Shown here one piece after another: positions 9,828 to 17,900 of a DNA stretch of 64,000 bases. Below the pieces are notes generated by a model. It searched no databases. It was not told where the DNA came from and worked only from the letters and a program-made list of their open reading frames with translations. The DNA is taken from positions 1 through 64,000 of the forward strand of contig NZ_JAIVAH010000007.1 in assembly GCF_020171745.1 (NCBI RefSeq), written 5' to 3'. Source of the stretch: Prescottella equi (GTDB lineage: Bacteria > Actinomycetota > Actinomycetes > Mycobacteriales > Mycobacteriaceae). The translations under genes and the position numbers were made by a program. Within the stretch, counting starts at the first letter, position 1; every line of letters begins with the position of its first letter.

Positions 9828-10230
9828 CGCAAGGGATGCGGCGGCTGGGGACGAGGTACCGCGGCCCGAAAGCCCTCGCGATCACATCCCCGCAACGAAC
9901 GTTACGCGTCCACCGGACCGCAACGGTGCGCCAGCCGTCGCAAATCTCGCCGATCCGACACGCGCGAACAATCCCCTCCCACCAGCGACGAAGATCCGAT
10001 CCACGCGTTGTTTCAATTAATCTGCTTTGACGGACACAGATTTTGTTGTACGGTTCAGGAGTCAAAGCTTCCAGATGCAAGCGAAGAAGAGTGAGACGGA
10101 GCTGTCAGACCAGGCCGCACCAGCGGCGGACGGATGCACTCCCCCCACCGGTCTTCCGAACCCGGGCAGCGAGCCGAGAGGCCTCGCCCCCACACCGGGT
10201 GGGCCGTATCAGAAGAAAGGATGACCACAC
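9828..10230. other. 403-base stretch without a convincing gene; upstream region of the whiB cluster
   Basis: The part from about 10005 to 10080 is distinctly A/T richer than its surroundings and contains TTGACG at 10025-10030, a reasonable -35 element for the rightward genes. The long distance from there to the first gene suggests a long leader, common for whiB genes. A 49-codon frame at 10075-10224 exists but has no well-spaced ribosome site. Nothing else was recognised. Confidence 0.45.
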
Positions 10231-10371
10231 GTGAGTGCACACCGCTCGGCCGCCGCAGGCCGCTCCTCGGCGACCTGGTCGCTCAGCACCGAGGAACTCA
10301 AGCGTCGACTCGACAGCATGTTCGCCGACGTCCCCCACATGGACGACACACCCGAACTCAGCGCCGCCTGA
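10231..10371 (+). CDS. Small hypothetical protein upstream of whiB
   Basis: A 46-codon frame starting with GTG. The product begins SAHRSAAAGRSS and has a helical segment WSLSTEELKRRLDSMF followed by an acidic tail. I do not recognise a family. Support for coding is the strong G/C bias at third codon positions along the whole length, an AAAGGA box about 10 bases upstream, and the position 49 bases before whiB on the same strand. An alternative frame starting at ATG 10221 overlaps it but has an ill-placed ribosome site and an Arg-rich product. It could be a small partner or leader peptide of the WhiB gene. Confidence 0.5.
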   Translation: MSAHRSAAAGRSSATWSLSTEELKRRLDSMFADVPHMDDTPELSAA

Positions 10372-10420
10372 CGGCACCAGACGCGATCGACAGTCCACGA
10401 AGAATCACGAGGAGCATTCG

Positions 10421-10720
10421 ATGACCGGAATCAGCCCGAACCTCGCACCCCTGGCCGACACCTGGGAATGGCAGCAGAACGGCAACTGCCAGGGCATGGA
10501 CGAATCGATCTTCTTCCCCCCGACCGGCGAGCGCGGCAACGCCCGCATGATGCGTGAGCGGCGCGCGAAGGCGATCTGCGCGACCTGCCCCGTCATGAAG
10601 GCCTGCCTCGAGCACTCGCTCACCCTCCCCGAACCGTTCGGCGTGTGGGGCGGCATGGGCGAGTCCGAGCGCGCTATCGCCCTGCGCGGACGGCGCATCC
10701 GGCAGCGCCCCGCGGCCTGA
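10421..10720 (+). CDS. WhiB family iron-sulfur regulator (WhiB3-like)
   Basis: A 99-residue WhiB protein. The four cluster-ligand cysteines are present as one Cys in NGNCQGM, then CATC (C-x2-C), and a fourth Cys five residues later in PVMKACLEH. They are followed by the turn motif GVWGG and a basic tail (RGRRIRQR) for DNA contact. WhiB proteins bind a redox- and NO-sensitive [4Fe-4S] cluster and act with the primary sigma factor. The WxWQxxGxCxGMD start and the ERRAKAIC stretch are closest to WhiB3 in my memory, but subclass assignment needs a tree. A GAGGAG box 5 bases upstream fixes the ATG at 10421. Preceded by a 46-residue frame and followed by an 18-bp tandem repeat and a DUF6131 gene. 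Confidence 0.9.
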   Translation: MTGISPNLAPLADTWEWQQNGNCQGMDESIFFPPTGERGNARMMRERRAKAICATCPVMKACLEHSLTLPEPFGVWGGMGESERAIALRGRRIRQRPAA

Positions 10721-10736
10721 CCGGCATCGAGCTTCT

Positions 10737-10807
10737 CCCCTACCGAAAGAACGCCCCCTACCAGAGCAACGTCCCCTACCAGAGCACCGCTCCCCTACCG
10801 AAAGCGC
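10737..10807. repeat. Four tandem 18-19-bp units between whiB and the DUF6131 gene
   Basis: Units begin at 10737, 10755, 10773 and 10792, each starting CCCCTACC followed by RRAG and a variable GC-rich tail, e.g. CCCCTACCAGAGCAACGT. The period of 18, 18 and 19 bases puts the units less than two helical turns apart. They end 13 bases before the DUF6131 start codon. They could bind a regulator or affect the leader mRNA; function is unknown. Confidence 0.8.
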
Positions 10808-10819
10808 AAGGTACGCAAC

Positions 10820-10975
10820 ATGATCACTCTCGGCATCATCCTGCTCGTCATCGGCCTGCTCATCAAGATCCCGATCCTGTGGACGCTGGGCGTCATCGCA
10901 CTCGTCGTCGGCGCGGTACTACTGATCCTGGGTGCCGCGGGCCGCGCGGTCGGTGGCCGCAAACACTGGTACTGA
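10820..10975 (+). CDS. DUF6131-like small membrane protein
   Basis: A 51-residue hydrophobic peptide. Two membrane segments (about residues 1-20 and 21-42) surround a KIPILW turn, and the tail is GRAVGGRKHWY. This pattern fits the DUF6131 family of short actinobacterial membrane proteins of unknown role. AAGG 8 bases upstream supports the ATG at 10820. It follows whiB after a tandem-repeat leader, and a strong terminator lies 10 bases beyond its stop. Whether it shares the whiB transcript is unclear. Confidence 0.75.
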   Translation: MITLGIILLVIGLLIKIPILWTLGVIALVVGAVLLILGAAGRAVGGRKHWY

Positions 10976-10985
10976 TCGAGAGAAA

Positions 10986-11020
10986 CGAGTGGCCCCGGGC
11001 AGCAAGCCCGGGGCCACTCG
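10986..11020. terminator. Terminator between convergent DUF6131 and TetR genes
   Basis: A perfect 15-bp stem (arms 10986-11000 and 11006-11020) closes a 5-base loop. It lies 10 bases after the small membrane protein and 15 bases beyond the TetR stop, so it can stop transcription from both sides. Confidence 0.85.
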
Positions 11021-11035
11021 CACGTTCGGCAGGTT

Positions 11036-11635
11036 CTACTTCTTCTTGGTCGGGCCCGCCAGACCACGCCACGCGAGACTGTCGAGCAGGTCGACGGCCG
11101 CGTCCACGTCGATCTCACCACCGGCCACCCGGTCCGCGACCGCCTCGCCGGCGCCGACCAGTGCGACCGCCATGATGGAGAAGTCCGTCCCGGCGTCGGG
11201 ATCCTTGGTGCTCGACTCGAGCAACTTCGCCGTCAGTTCGATCAACCGATCGCGACTGCTCCCGACCTGCGACGCGAACGTCTGCTGACCGATCGCCTGC
11301 CGGTACAGCACCATCCACGAGCGCCGGTTCGCGTCGACGAAGCCGAGGAAGCCGGTGAGCGCGGCGCGCAACTGTTCGCGCGGGGGAAGGTTGGGATCGC
11401 CCGCCGGCGAGATGGCCTCGACGAACCGCACACCCTCACGATGGATGCACGCGGCGAACAACTCGTCCTTGGACCCGTAGTAGAGGTACAGCATCGGCTT
11501 CGAGATGTTCGCCTTGGCGGCGATCGCATCCATCGAGGCGTCGTGGAAGCCGTTGTCGGAGAAGACCTCGATCGCAGCGTCGAGCATCTGCTGCTCGCGC
11601 ACAGCCCTCGGCAGCCGCTTGGTGCCTCCAGCCAT
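11036..11635 (-). CDS. TetR family repressor (Rv0238-like)
   Basis: A 199-residue regulator. The N-terminal TetR helix-turn-helix is clear: MLDAAIEVFSDNGFHDASM, then AAKANISKPMLYLYYGSKDEL. The ligand-binding C-terminal domain runs to a basic end (PTKKK). It sits in the same place and orientation as Rv0238 of M. tuberculosis, next to lpqI and near the fabG4-htdX locus. GGAGG precedes the ATG at 11635 by 4 bases; the adjacent ATG at 11638 is too close. An 18-bp palindrome 31 bases upstream resembles one in the fadA2/fabG4 intergenic region, so I infer autoregulation and control of those lipid genes, probably released by an acyl-CoA-like ligand. Its DNA and ligand specificity are untested here. 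Confidence 0.85.
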   Translation of the reverse strand: MAGGTKRLPRAVREQQMLDAAIEVFSDNGFHDASMDAIAAKANISKPMLYLYYGSKDELFAACIHREGVRFVEAISPAGDPNLPPREQLRAALTGFLGFVDANRRSWMVLYRQAIGQQTFASQVGSSRDRLIELTAKLLESSTKDPDAGTDFSIMAVALVGAGEAVADRVAGGEIDVDAAVDLLDSLAWRGLAGPTKKK

Positions 11636-11665
11636 CATTCCTCCAACCACAGGTAAGAGATGCCA

Positions 11666-11683
11666 TCTTACTCTAGGGTAAGA
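11666..11683. promoter_or_regulatory. Putative autoregulatory TetR operator
   Basis: TCTTACTCTAGGGTAAGA is an 18-bp palindrome with one mismatched pair. It lies 31 bases before the TetR start codon. It shares the half sites CTTACT and GTAAG with the palindrome at 6541-6560. A further GTAAGA half site at 11653-11658 partly overlaps the region, so more than one dimer might bind. Confidence 0.65.
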
Positions 11684-11719
11684 AGATCAACGGTCACCCC
11701 ATTGTGACCCAGGCGATCC

Positions 11720-12901
11720 TCAGCAGCTCACAGCGCCCTTCGCGCGCGCGACGGTGAGTACCGACGCGTCCACCTGAGACTGCGGCAGCCGTCCCTTCGC
11801 GACCGCGTCCTCGAGATGGTCCAGTACCCGGGGGACGTCGTTCGTCGTGAGCCACAGCGCCGACGTAACGCCGGACTTCAGTGCCTGCTCCACCGCGTCG
11901 GCGATGTCGAACCGATCGGTGATCGCCTTCATGCCGCTCAGATCATCGGTGAAGATCACGCCGGTGAACGGCGGCGCGTCATAGCCGGTCCCTTCGCGGA
12001 GCAGTTCGACGGCCTGCGGGCTCAGGCTCGCGGGTAGCCCGTCGGTGGTCAGACCCGGAACACTGAGGTGCCCCAGCATCACACCGACCTCGGTGTCCAC
12101 CAGATTCCGGAACGGCACCAGGTCGGTGTCCTGCAACTGGTCGAGCGGCGGGGTGGTGACGGCACCGGTGTGCGAGTCCCCGGACGCCGACCCGTGACCC
12201 GGGAAGTGCTTGAGCACGGGCAGGATTCCGGCGTCCCGCATGCCACGTGCGTAGGCGTCGGCGTACTTCGTCACCACGTCGGGGTCGTCCGAGAACGACC
12301 GGTCGCCGATCACCGAATCGTCCGGCTGGCTGCTGACGTCGACGTCGGGGGCGAAGTTGACGGTGATCCCGACGCTGCGCAGCTGACGGCCCCGTTCGAG
12401 CGCCATCTCGTAGGTCTGGTCCGTGGTCATGGTGCGCGCGACCTCGCGGGCCGACGGGTCCGGCCCGAACAACTGGTCCACGCGGGACACCCGGCCGCCC
12501 TCCTCGTCGATCGTGACCATCAGCGGCACCGCGCTGGCGTCCGCGACCTGCGCGACCTCACCGTTCGCGAGCATCGACTCGTCGGTCCAGCTGCCGATGA
12601 AGATGCCGCCGATGCCCTCGGACTTCACGACGTCCAGGGCGTCCGCGGTGCCCGTGACGCCCACCGTGAGCAACTGCGCGAGCTTCTGCCGCTCGGTCAG
12701 CGACTTCACGAAGGCCGGGCCGCACACCGCCGAGCCGAACGGCCCCGGCGCGGGAGGCGCCTGCCAGGTCGACGTCGCGGAAGTCGTCGCAGTCTCGGAC
12801 GACGGCTGGGACGTCGCGGTGGTGTCGGTGCCGTTCCCCGACGAGCACCCGGCTGCGAGGCCGGCGCACAGGACGAGGGCGAACGCATGTCGGATTCGCA
12901 T
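11720..12901 (-). CDS. lpqI: Beta-N-acetylhexosaminidase lipoprotein LpqI (GH3)
   Basis: A 393-residue secreted lipoprotein. Residues 1-19 form a lipoprotein signal ending in the lipobox LAAGC. A Ser/Thr/Pro linker follows, then a glycoside hydrolase family 3 domain. The NagZ-type motif KHFPGHGSASGDSHTG carries the His-Asp pair used as acid/base, and the nucleophile Asp is in FTDDLSGM. It should release N-acetylglucosamine from peptidoglycan muropeptides outside the membrane for recycling. The position and orientation match Rv0237 (lpqI). It lies 84 bases upstream of the TetR gene on the same strand but the operator between them suggests separate promoters. Confidence 0.9.
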   Translation of the reverse strand: MRIRHAFALVLCAGLAAGCSSGNGTDTTATSQPSSETATTSATSTWQAPPAPGPFGSAVCGPAFVKSLTERQKLAQLLTVGVTGTADALDVVKSEGIGGIFIGSWTDESMLANGEVAQVADASAVPLMVTIDEEGGRVSRVDQLFGPDPSAREVARTMTTDQTYEMALERGRQLRSVGITVNFAPDVDVSSQPDDSVIGDRSFSDDPDVVTKYADAYARGMRDAGILPVLKHFPGHGSASGDSHTGAVTTPPLDQLQDTDLVPFRNLVDTEVGVMLGHLSVPGLTTDGLPASLSPQAVELLREGTGYDAPPFTGVIFTDDLSGMKAITDRFDIADAVEQALKSGVTSALWLTTNDVPRVLDHLEDAVAKGRLPQSQVDASVLTVARAKGAVSC

Positions 12902-13031
12902 GGTTCCGACCGTAGTCGAGATCGATCCGCGCTGTTTCCGAGCCGCGCGGCAGGGGTAATGGCAAGGTAATCTTCAAGAACGGAAGCCGAAGGCCGCCAC
13001 CGGCGGTCGACCCCGATTCCAGGAGGTCACA

Positions 13032-13499
13032 GTGCCTGCAGATCTCATGCTCATCGCTTACGACGGCTCCGACAACGCCAAGCGGGCGATCCAGTACGCC
13101 GGCCGATTCCTGGCCGCCGATCGCGCCGTGGTGGTCACCGCGTGGGAACCGATGGTCCGCCAGGCGGCGCGGATGTCCGGGCTGTCCGGGGTCATGCAGC
13201 CCGAGTGGGTGCCGGACGAGCAGTCCGAGGACGTCGCCCTCATCGACGCGCGCACCACCAACGACGAGGGCCTGGACCTCGCGCTGGCCGCCGGACTCAA
13301 CGCGGAGGGCCGCTGTTGCGAGTCGTCGACCGCGATCTGGGCCGCGATCGTCGAATGCGCCGACGAACTGAACGCCGACATCATCGTCACCGGCACGCGC
13401 GGCACCACCGGGCTGCGCTCGCTGCTGCAGAGCAGCTGTGCCGACCACGTGCTGCGGCACAGTCACCGGCCCGTGCTCATCGTTCCGCCGGGTAAGTAG
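13032..13499 (+). CDS. Universal stress protein family
   Basis: A 155-residue single-domain UspA-fold protein. The first strand carries LIAYDGSDNAKRAI, the usual start of the family, and the C-terminal part has VTGTRGTTGLRSLLQSSCADHVLRHS. The ATP-binding pattern G-x2-G-x9-G-S/T is only partly kept, since the last Gly is replaced, so it may not bind ATP. The ending PVLIVPP is typical. AGGAGGT four bases upstream fixes the GTG at 13032. It is transcribed divergently from lpqI and is followed 55 bases later by the isochorismate synthase gene. Confidence 0.85.
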   Translation: MPADLMLIAYDGSDNAKRAIQYAGRFLAADRAVVVTAWEPMVRQAARMSGLSGVMQPEWVPDEQSEDVALIDARTTNDEGLDLALAAGLNAEGRCCESSTAIWAAIVECADELNADIIVTGTRGTTGLRSLLQSSCADHVLRHSHRPVLIVPPGK

Positions 13500-13554
13500 C
13501 GGCGCGAACCTGCGGGCGGCCGTCCCCGGTGCCCCGACTATCGTCGGCTGCATC

Positions 13555-14694
13555 ATGGACGGCTTCCTGCTCTCGCGTTCCGATCGGACTCTCCGCACCG
13601 CCGGGACGCGCGACCACTTCGGCACCGTCGACGCCGCGGCCGCCGCGCTCGCCGACGGTCGCGCCGCGCTGGTGGTGGGCGCGCTGCCGTTCGATCCGTC
13701 CGCACCCGCCGCCCTCACGGCACCGGTGACCGCGTCGTGGACCGACGGGCCGTGGCGTCCGGACGCGGTCGCACCGCTGCCCCGGGTGACCATCGCCGGC
13801 GAGGTCCCGAGCCCGGCCGAGCACGTCGTCCGCGTGCGTCGGCTCGTCGAGCGGCTCCGCGGCGGCGAGTTCGACAAGGTCGTGGCGGCGCGGGCCGTGC
13901 GTCTGGTCGCCGACGCCCCGATCGACCCCGAGGCGCTCGCGGCCCGGATGATCGGGCGCCACGCCTCCGCCAACGGGTTCGCCGTCGACCTCTCCGCGGC
14001 AGGTGAGTCCTACCGCGGTCACACCCTCGTCGGGGCCAGCCCCGAGATCCTGCTCAGCCGCCGCGGCGACGTAGTGACGTGCCGGCCGCTCGCGGGTTCC
14101 GCGCCGCGCCGCGCCGACCCGGACGCCGACCGCGCGGAGGGCGCGGACCTGCTGGCGTCGGCGAAGAATCTCGCCGAACACGCGTACGTCGTCGAGTGGA
14201 TCCGCGCCGTGCTCGCCCCGCTGTGCGCGGAGCTCGACGTGCCGGCCACCCCGGAACTGACCCGCACCGGCGAACTGTGGCACCTGGCCAGCCCGATCCG
14301 CGGACGGCTGCTCGACGCGTCGGTGACGGCGCTCGACCTGGCGCGGCGTCTGCATCCCACGCCAGCGGTGTGCGGCACCCCCACCGACCGGGCGCTGGAC
14401 GCGATCCGGGACGTCGAGGGCGACCGCCGCTTCTACGGCGGCGCCGTGGGCTGGTGCGACGCCGCCGGCGACGGCGACTGGGTGGTCGCGATCCGCTGCG
14501 CCGAGATCGACGCCGACGGCACGTCGGCCCTCGCGTGGGCCGGCGGTGGGATCGTCGCGGCGTCGGATCCCGACACCGAACTCGACGAGACCACCACGAA
14601 ACTCGGCACCCTGCTCGGGGCGCTCGGCGTGGACGCCCACGCCGCCGCCCCCGCAGGTGATACCTTGACCCGGACATCACGTACGCACGAGTAG
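13555..14694 (+). CDS. Isochorismate synthase (chorismate-binding family)
   Basis: A 379-residue chorismate-utilising enzyme. The conserved C-terminal domain is present: FDKVVAARAV, the GASPEILLSRRGD stretch, CRPLAGSAPR, AEHAYVVEWIR, LWHLASPIRG, HPTPAVCGTPTDRAL and RFYGGAVGW. These fit isochorismate synthases (EntC/DhbC/MenF) better than anthranilate or aminodeoxychorismate synthases, because the HPTPAVCG block and DxELDETTTKL ending are typical. The product isochorismate feeds menaquinone or a salicylate/2,3-dihydroxybenzoate siderophore; no menaquinone or siderophore genes are adjacent, so which pathway is unclear. The ATG at 13555 gives the family's normal length; the frame continues upstream into the stress-protein gene. 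Confidence 0.85.
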   Translation: MDGFLLSRSDRTLRTAGTRDHFGTVDAAAAALADGRAALVVGALPFDPSAPAALTAPVTASWTDGPWRPDAVAPLPRVTIAGEVPSPAEHVVRVRRLVERLRGGEFDKVVAARAVRLVADAPIDPEALAARMIGRHASANGFAVDLSAAGESYRGHTLVGASPEILLSRRGDVVTCRPLAGSAPRRADPDADRAEGADLLASAKNLAEHAYVVEWIRAVLAPLCAELDVPATPELTRTGELWHLASPIRGRLLDASVTALDLARRLHPTPAVCGTPTDRALDAIRDVEGDRRFYGGAVGWCDAAGDGDWVVAIRCAEIDADGTSALAWAGGGIVAASDPDTELDETTTKLGTLLGALGVDAHAAAPAGDTLTRTSRTHE

Positions 14695-14733
14695 TACTCG
14701 CGTACCCGGCGGCTTGACCATGGGAGATCCGAG

Positions 14734-14907
14734 ATGGCGAAGTTCCTTGTCCCCGGCGTTGCCAGCGCTGTGATCGGCGCAGTCGTCGGCGCCGGTGCCG
14801 TTCTCGGGGTCACCGCGGCCGCCCAGGACAACACGCTCCCGGACATCGACCGCACCGGAAACGCCAACTCGTCGATCCTCAACCAGGTTGAGTACGGCAG
14901 CCGCTGA
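14734..14907 (+). CDS. DUF2613 family small secreted or membrane peptide
   Basis: A 57-residue peptide with a hydrophobic N-terminal segment rich in Gly/Ala (about residues 5-30) that is either a signal peptide or a membrane anchor. The polar tail ends NQVEYGSR. It matches Rv0236A of M. tuberculosis, a DUF2613 protein located immediately before aftD, with the similar ending NRVEYG. GGGAG upstream fixes the ATG at 14734. The likely aftD start at 14888 lies inside this gene, so the two are translationally coupled, suggesting a role alongside AftD in arabinan assembly. Its function is unknown. Confidence 0.85.
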   Translation: MAKFLVPGVASAVIGAVVGAGAVLGVTAAAQDNTLPDIDRTGNANSSILNQVEYGSR

Positions 14908-17900
14908 GCCCGCAGGCATCGCGCGTTCCCGCACGTCCCCCTCGTCCGGCGGTCCCGCCGACGGGGGGCTTTCCGTCGAACCCTCGACTGAACCACTGAC
15001 CCGGCGCTGGCTCTACGGCGCCGGGTTCGTCGCGTCGATCCTGAGCCTGCTGCAGTCGCCGGGCCTGGTCGTCGCCGACACCAAGTACGACCTCACCGAG
15101 AATCCCATCGGATTCCTCACCCGCGCCGCCCACCAGTGGAGCAGCATCGCCCCGCTCGGCCAGGTGCAGAACCAGGCCTACGGCTACTTCTTCCCGCACG
15201 GCGCCTTCTTCGCGTTCGGCGAGTTCCTGCACATCCCGCCCTGGATCACGCAACGCGTGTGGTGGGCCCTGCTGATCGTCGCCGGATTCTGGGGTGTCAT
15301 CCGCGTCGCCGAGGCTCTCGGGATCGGCAGCCGGTCGTCCCGCATCGTCGCGGCCGTCGCGTTCGCGCTGTCGCCGCGGGTGCTCACCACGATCGGCTCC
15401 ATCTCGTCCGAGTCGCTGCCGATGATGCTGGCGCCGTGGGTGCTGCTGCCGGTGATCCTCGCGACCTCCCCGACCTGGCGCGCCGACCGGACGCACAGCC
15501 TGGGCCGGCTCGCCGCGCAGTCCGCGCTCGCGGTCGCCCTCATGGGCGCGGTCAACGCCGTCGCCACCGCGGCCGCCTGCCTGGTCGCCGGCCTGTGGTG
15601 GATCGCCCACCGGCCCAACCGGCGCTGGTGGGTGTTCACGGCGTGGTGGATCCCGTCGCTGCTGCTGGCGACGCTGTGGTGGATCGTCCCGTTGCTGCTG
15701 CTCGGCCGGGTGAGCCCACCGTTCCTCGACTACATCGAATCGTCCGGCGTCACGACGCAGTGGACGTCGCTGACCGAGGTGCTGCGCGGCACCGACAGCT
15801 GGACGCCGTTCGTCTCCCCCGAACGCGTCGCCGGCACGGTCCTGGTGACGCAGCCCGTCGCGGTCGTCGCCACCGGCCTGATCGCCGCGGCCGGCCTGGC
15901 CGGGCTGTGCATGCGCCGGATGCCCGCGAAGGGACGGTTGACGCTGATCCTGCTGGTCGGCATCGCCGGACTCGGCGCCGGCTACATCGGCGAGCTGGGA
16001 TCCCCGATCGCCGACCAGGTCCGGGCGTTCCTCGACGGCACCGGCGCCCCGCTGCGCAACGTGCACAAGCTCGAGCCGCTGGTCCGGCTGCCGCTGGTCC
16101 TGGGACTGGCGCACCTGCTCGCGAAGGTGCCGCTGCCCGGATCGGTGCCGGTGCGCCGCTGGCGCAGCGCGTTCGCGCACCCCGAACGCGAACCGATGGT
16201 CGCGGTGACGACGCTGCTGCTCGTCGCGCTCACCCTCACGACGTCGCTCGCGTGGTCCGGCCGGCTCGCCCCCCGCGGCGCATACGACGAGGTGCCGTCG
16301 TACTGGCACGACGCCGCACAGTGGCTGGCCGACAACGCCGCCGGAACCGGCACCGGCGCGGACGCCGAACGCGCGCTCGTGGTGCCCGGCGCCCCGTTCG
16401 GCGCACAGGTGTGGGGCCTCACCCGCGACGAACCGCTGCAGGCCCTCGCCTCCACACCGTGGGCGGTGCGCGACGCCGTCCCGCTCGTGCCGCCCGGCGC
16501 GATCCGCGCACTCGACTCGGTGCAGCGGATCATCTCCGACGGCCGGCCCTCCGCCGGGCTCGCCGACACCCTGCTCGGGCAGGGCATCCGCTACGTCGTC
16601 GTGCGCAACGACCTGGACCCCGAGACGTCCCGGTCGGCGCGCCCACTGCTGGTCCACCAGACCGTCGACGGATCGCCCGGTCTCGAGAAGGTGGCCGAGT
16701 TCGGCGACGAGATCGTCCCGGACACCGTCGACGACGTCGTGATCGACAGCGACCTGCGCCCCGGCTACCCGGCCATCGAGATCTACCGCGTCACCTCGCC
16801 CGACGGCACGACGCCGGCCGCCGGACCGTACGCCGTCGACCTGGACCGGGTGCCCGTCGTGCAGGGCGGCTCGGAGTCGCTGCTGCGGCTCGCCGAGAAC
16901 GGCACCGTGACCGGGCCGGCGCTGCTCGCGTCGGATGCGGCGCGCGCCGGCATCGACGCCGGATCGGTGACGGTCACCGACACCCCCACGAACCGGGAGA
17001 CCGACTTCGGGCAGGTCGACAACCACAGTTCCGCGCTGCGCGGCCCCGACGACGAGCGCCGCACCTACAACGCGGTGCCCGACTACCCGGTCCCGGGCGC
17101 CGCGCTGGTGCAGGGCGAATGGTCCGGCGCGACGATCAGCGTGTCGAGCGCCGCGTCCGACGCCACCCAGTTGGGCGGCACCGCCCCCGGCAGCGGACCC
17201 GCGGCGACCGTGGACGGCGACCCGGCGACGGCGTGGCTGAGCAACGGCCTCGAGACCGCCCGCGGGCAGTGGCTGCGCCTCGACTTCGACACCCCGATCA
17301 CGCGCGGCATGCTGCACCTGACCACCAGTCCCGCCGCGTTCGGCCCGCCCGTCAAGTGGATCCGGGTGGAGACCCCCAACGGCTCGACGTCGGTCCGAGT
17401 CGACGAGCCCGGCAAGCCCGTCGACGTGTCGCTGCCGTCGGGCACGACGCCGTGGCTGCGGATCCTGGCGACCTACACCGAGGACGGCTCCCCCGGCTAC
17501 CAGTTCGGCCTCAGCGAGATCTCCGTCGACGACTATTCCACCGGCACCGCGCTGCCCGTCCCGATCGTCCACCGCACCGTGCTGCCGGCGACGCCGGCGG
17601 GTGCGCAGGTGCGTGGCTGGGACCTGGGACAGGAACTGCCCGGACGCGCGGGCTGCGCCGACGGCCCGGACCGCGTGCACTGCAGCGGCTCGCTGGTCCT
17701 GCCGCCCGAGGAGCCCGGCACCTTCAGCCGGACCCTGTCGGTGCCCGAATCGACCACCGTCGCACCGCAACTGACCCTGCGTCCGCGCCCCGGCGCCGCC
17801 CTCGAGGGCCTCGTCACCGACCCGGCCGCGGTGTCCGCGACCGGTGCCGCCGACGGCGTCGAACTGCGCGGCACCGCCGCCGCGGCCGTCGACGGGGACG

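Noticed and set aside
10075-10224. A 49-codon frame before the whiB cluster, considered as a peptide precursor
   Set aside because: The ribosome site is 13 bases away, there is no cognate modification gene, and the Pro/Gly-rich product matches nothing I know. It was left as part of the upstream region.
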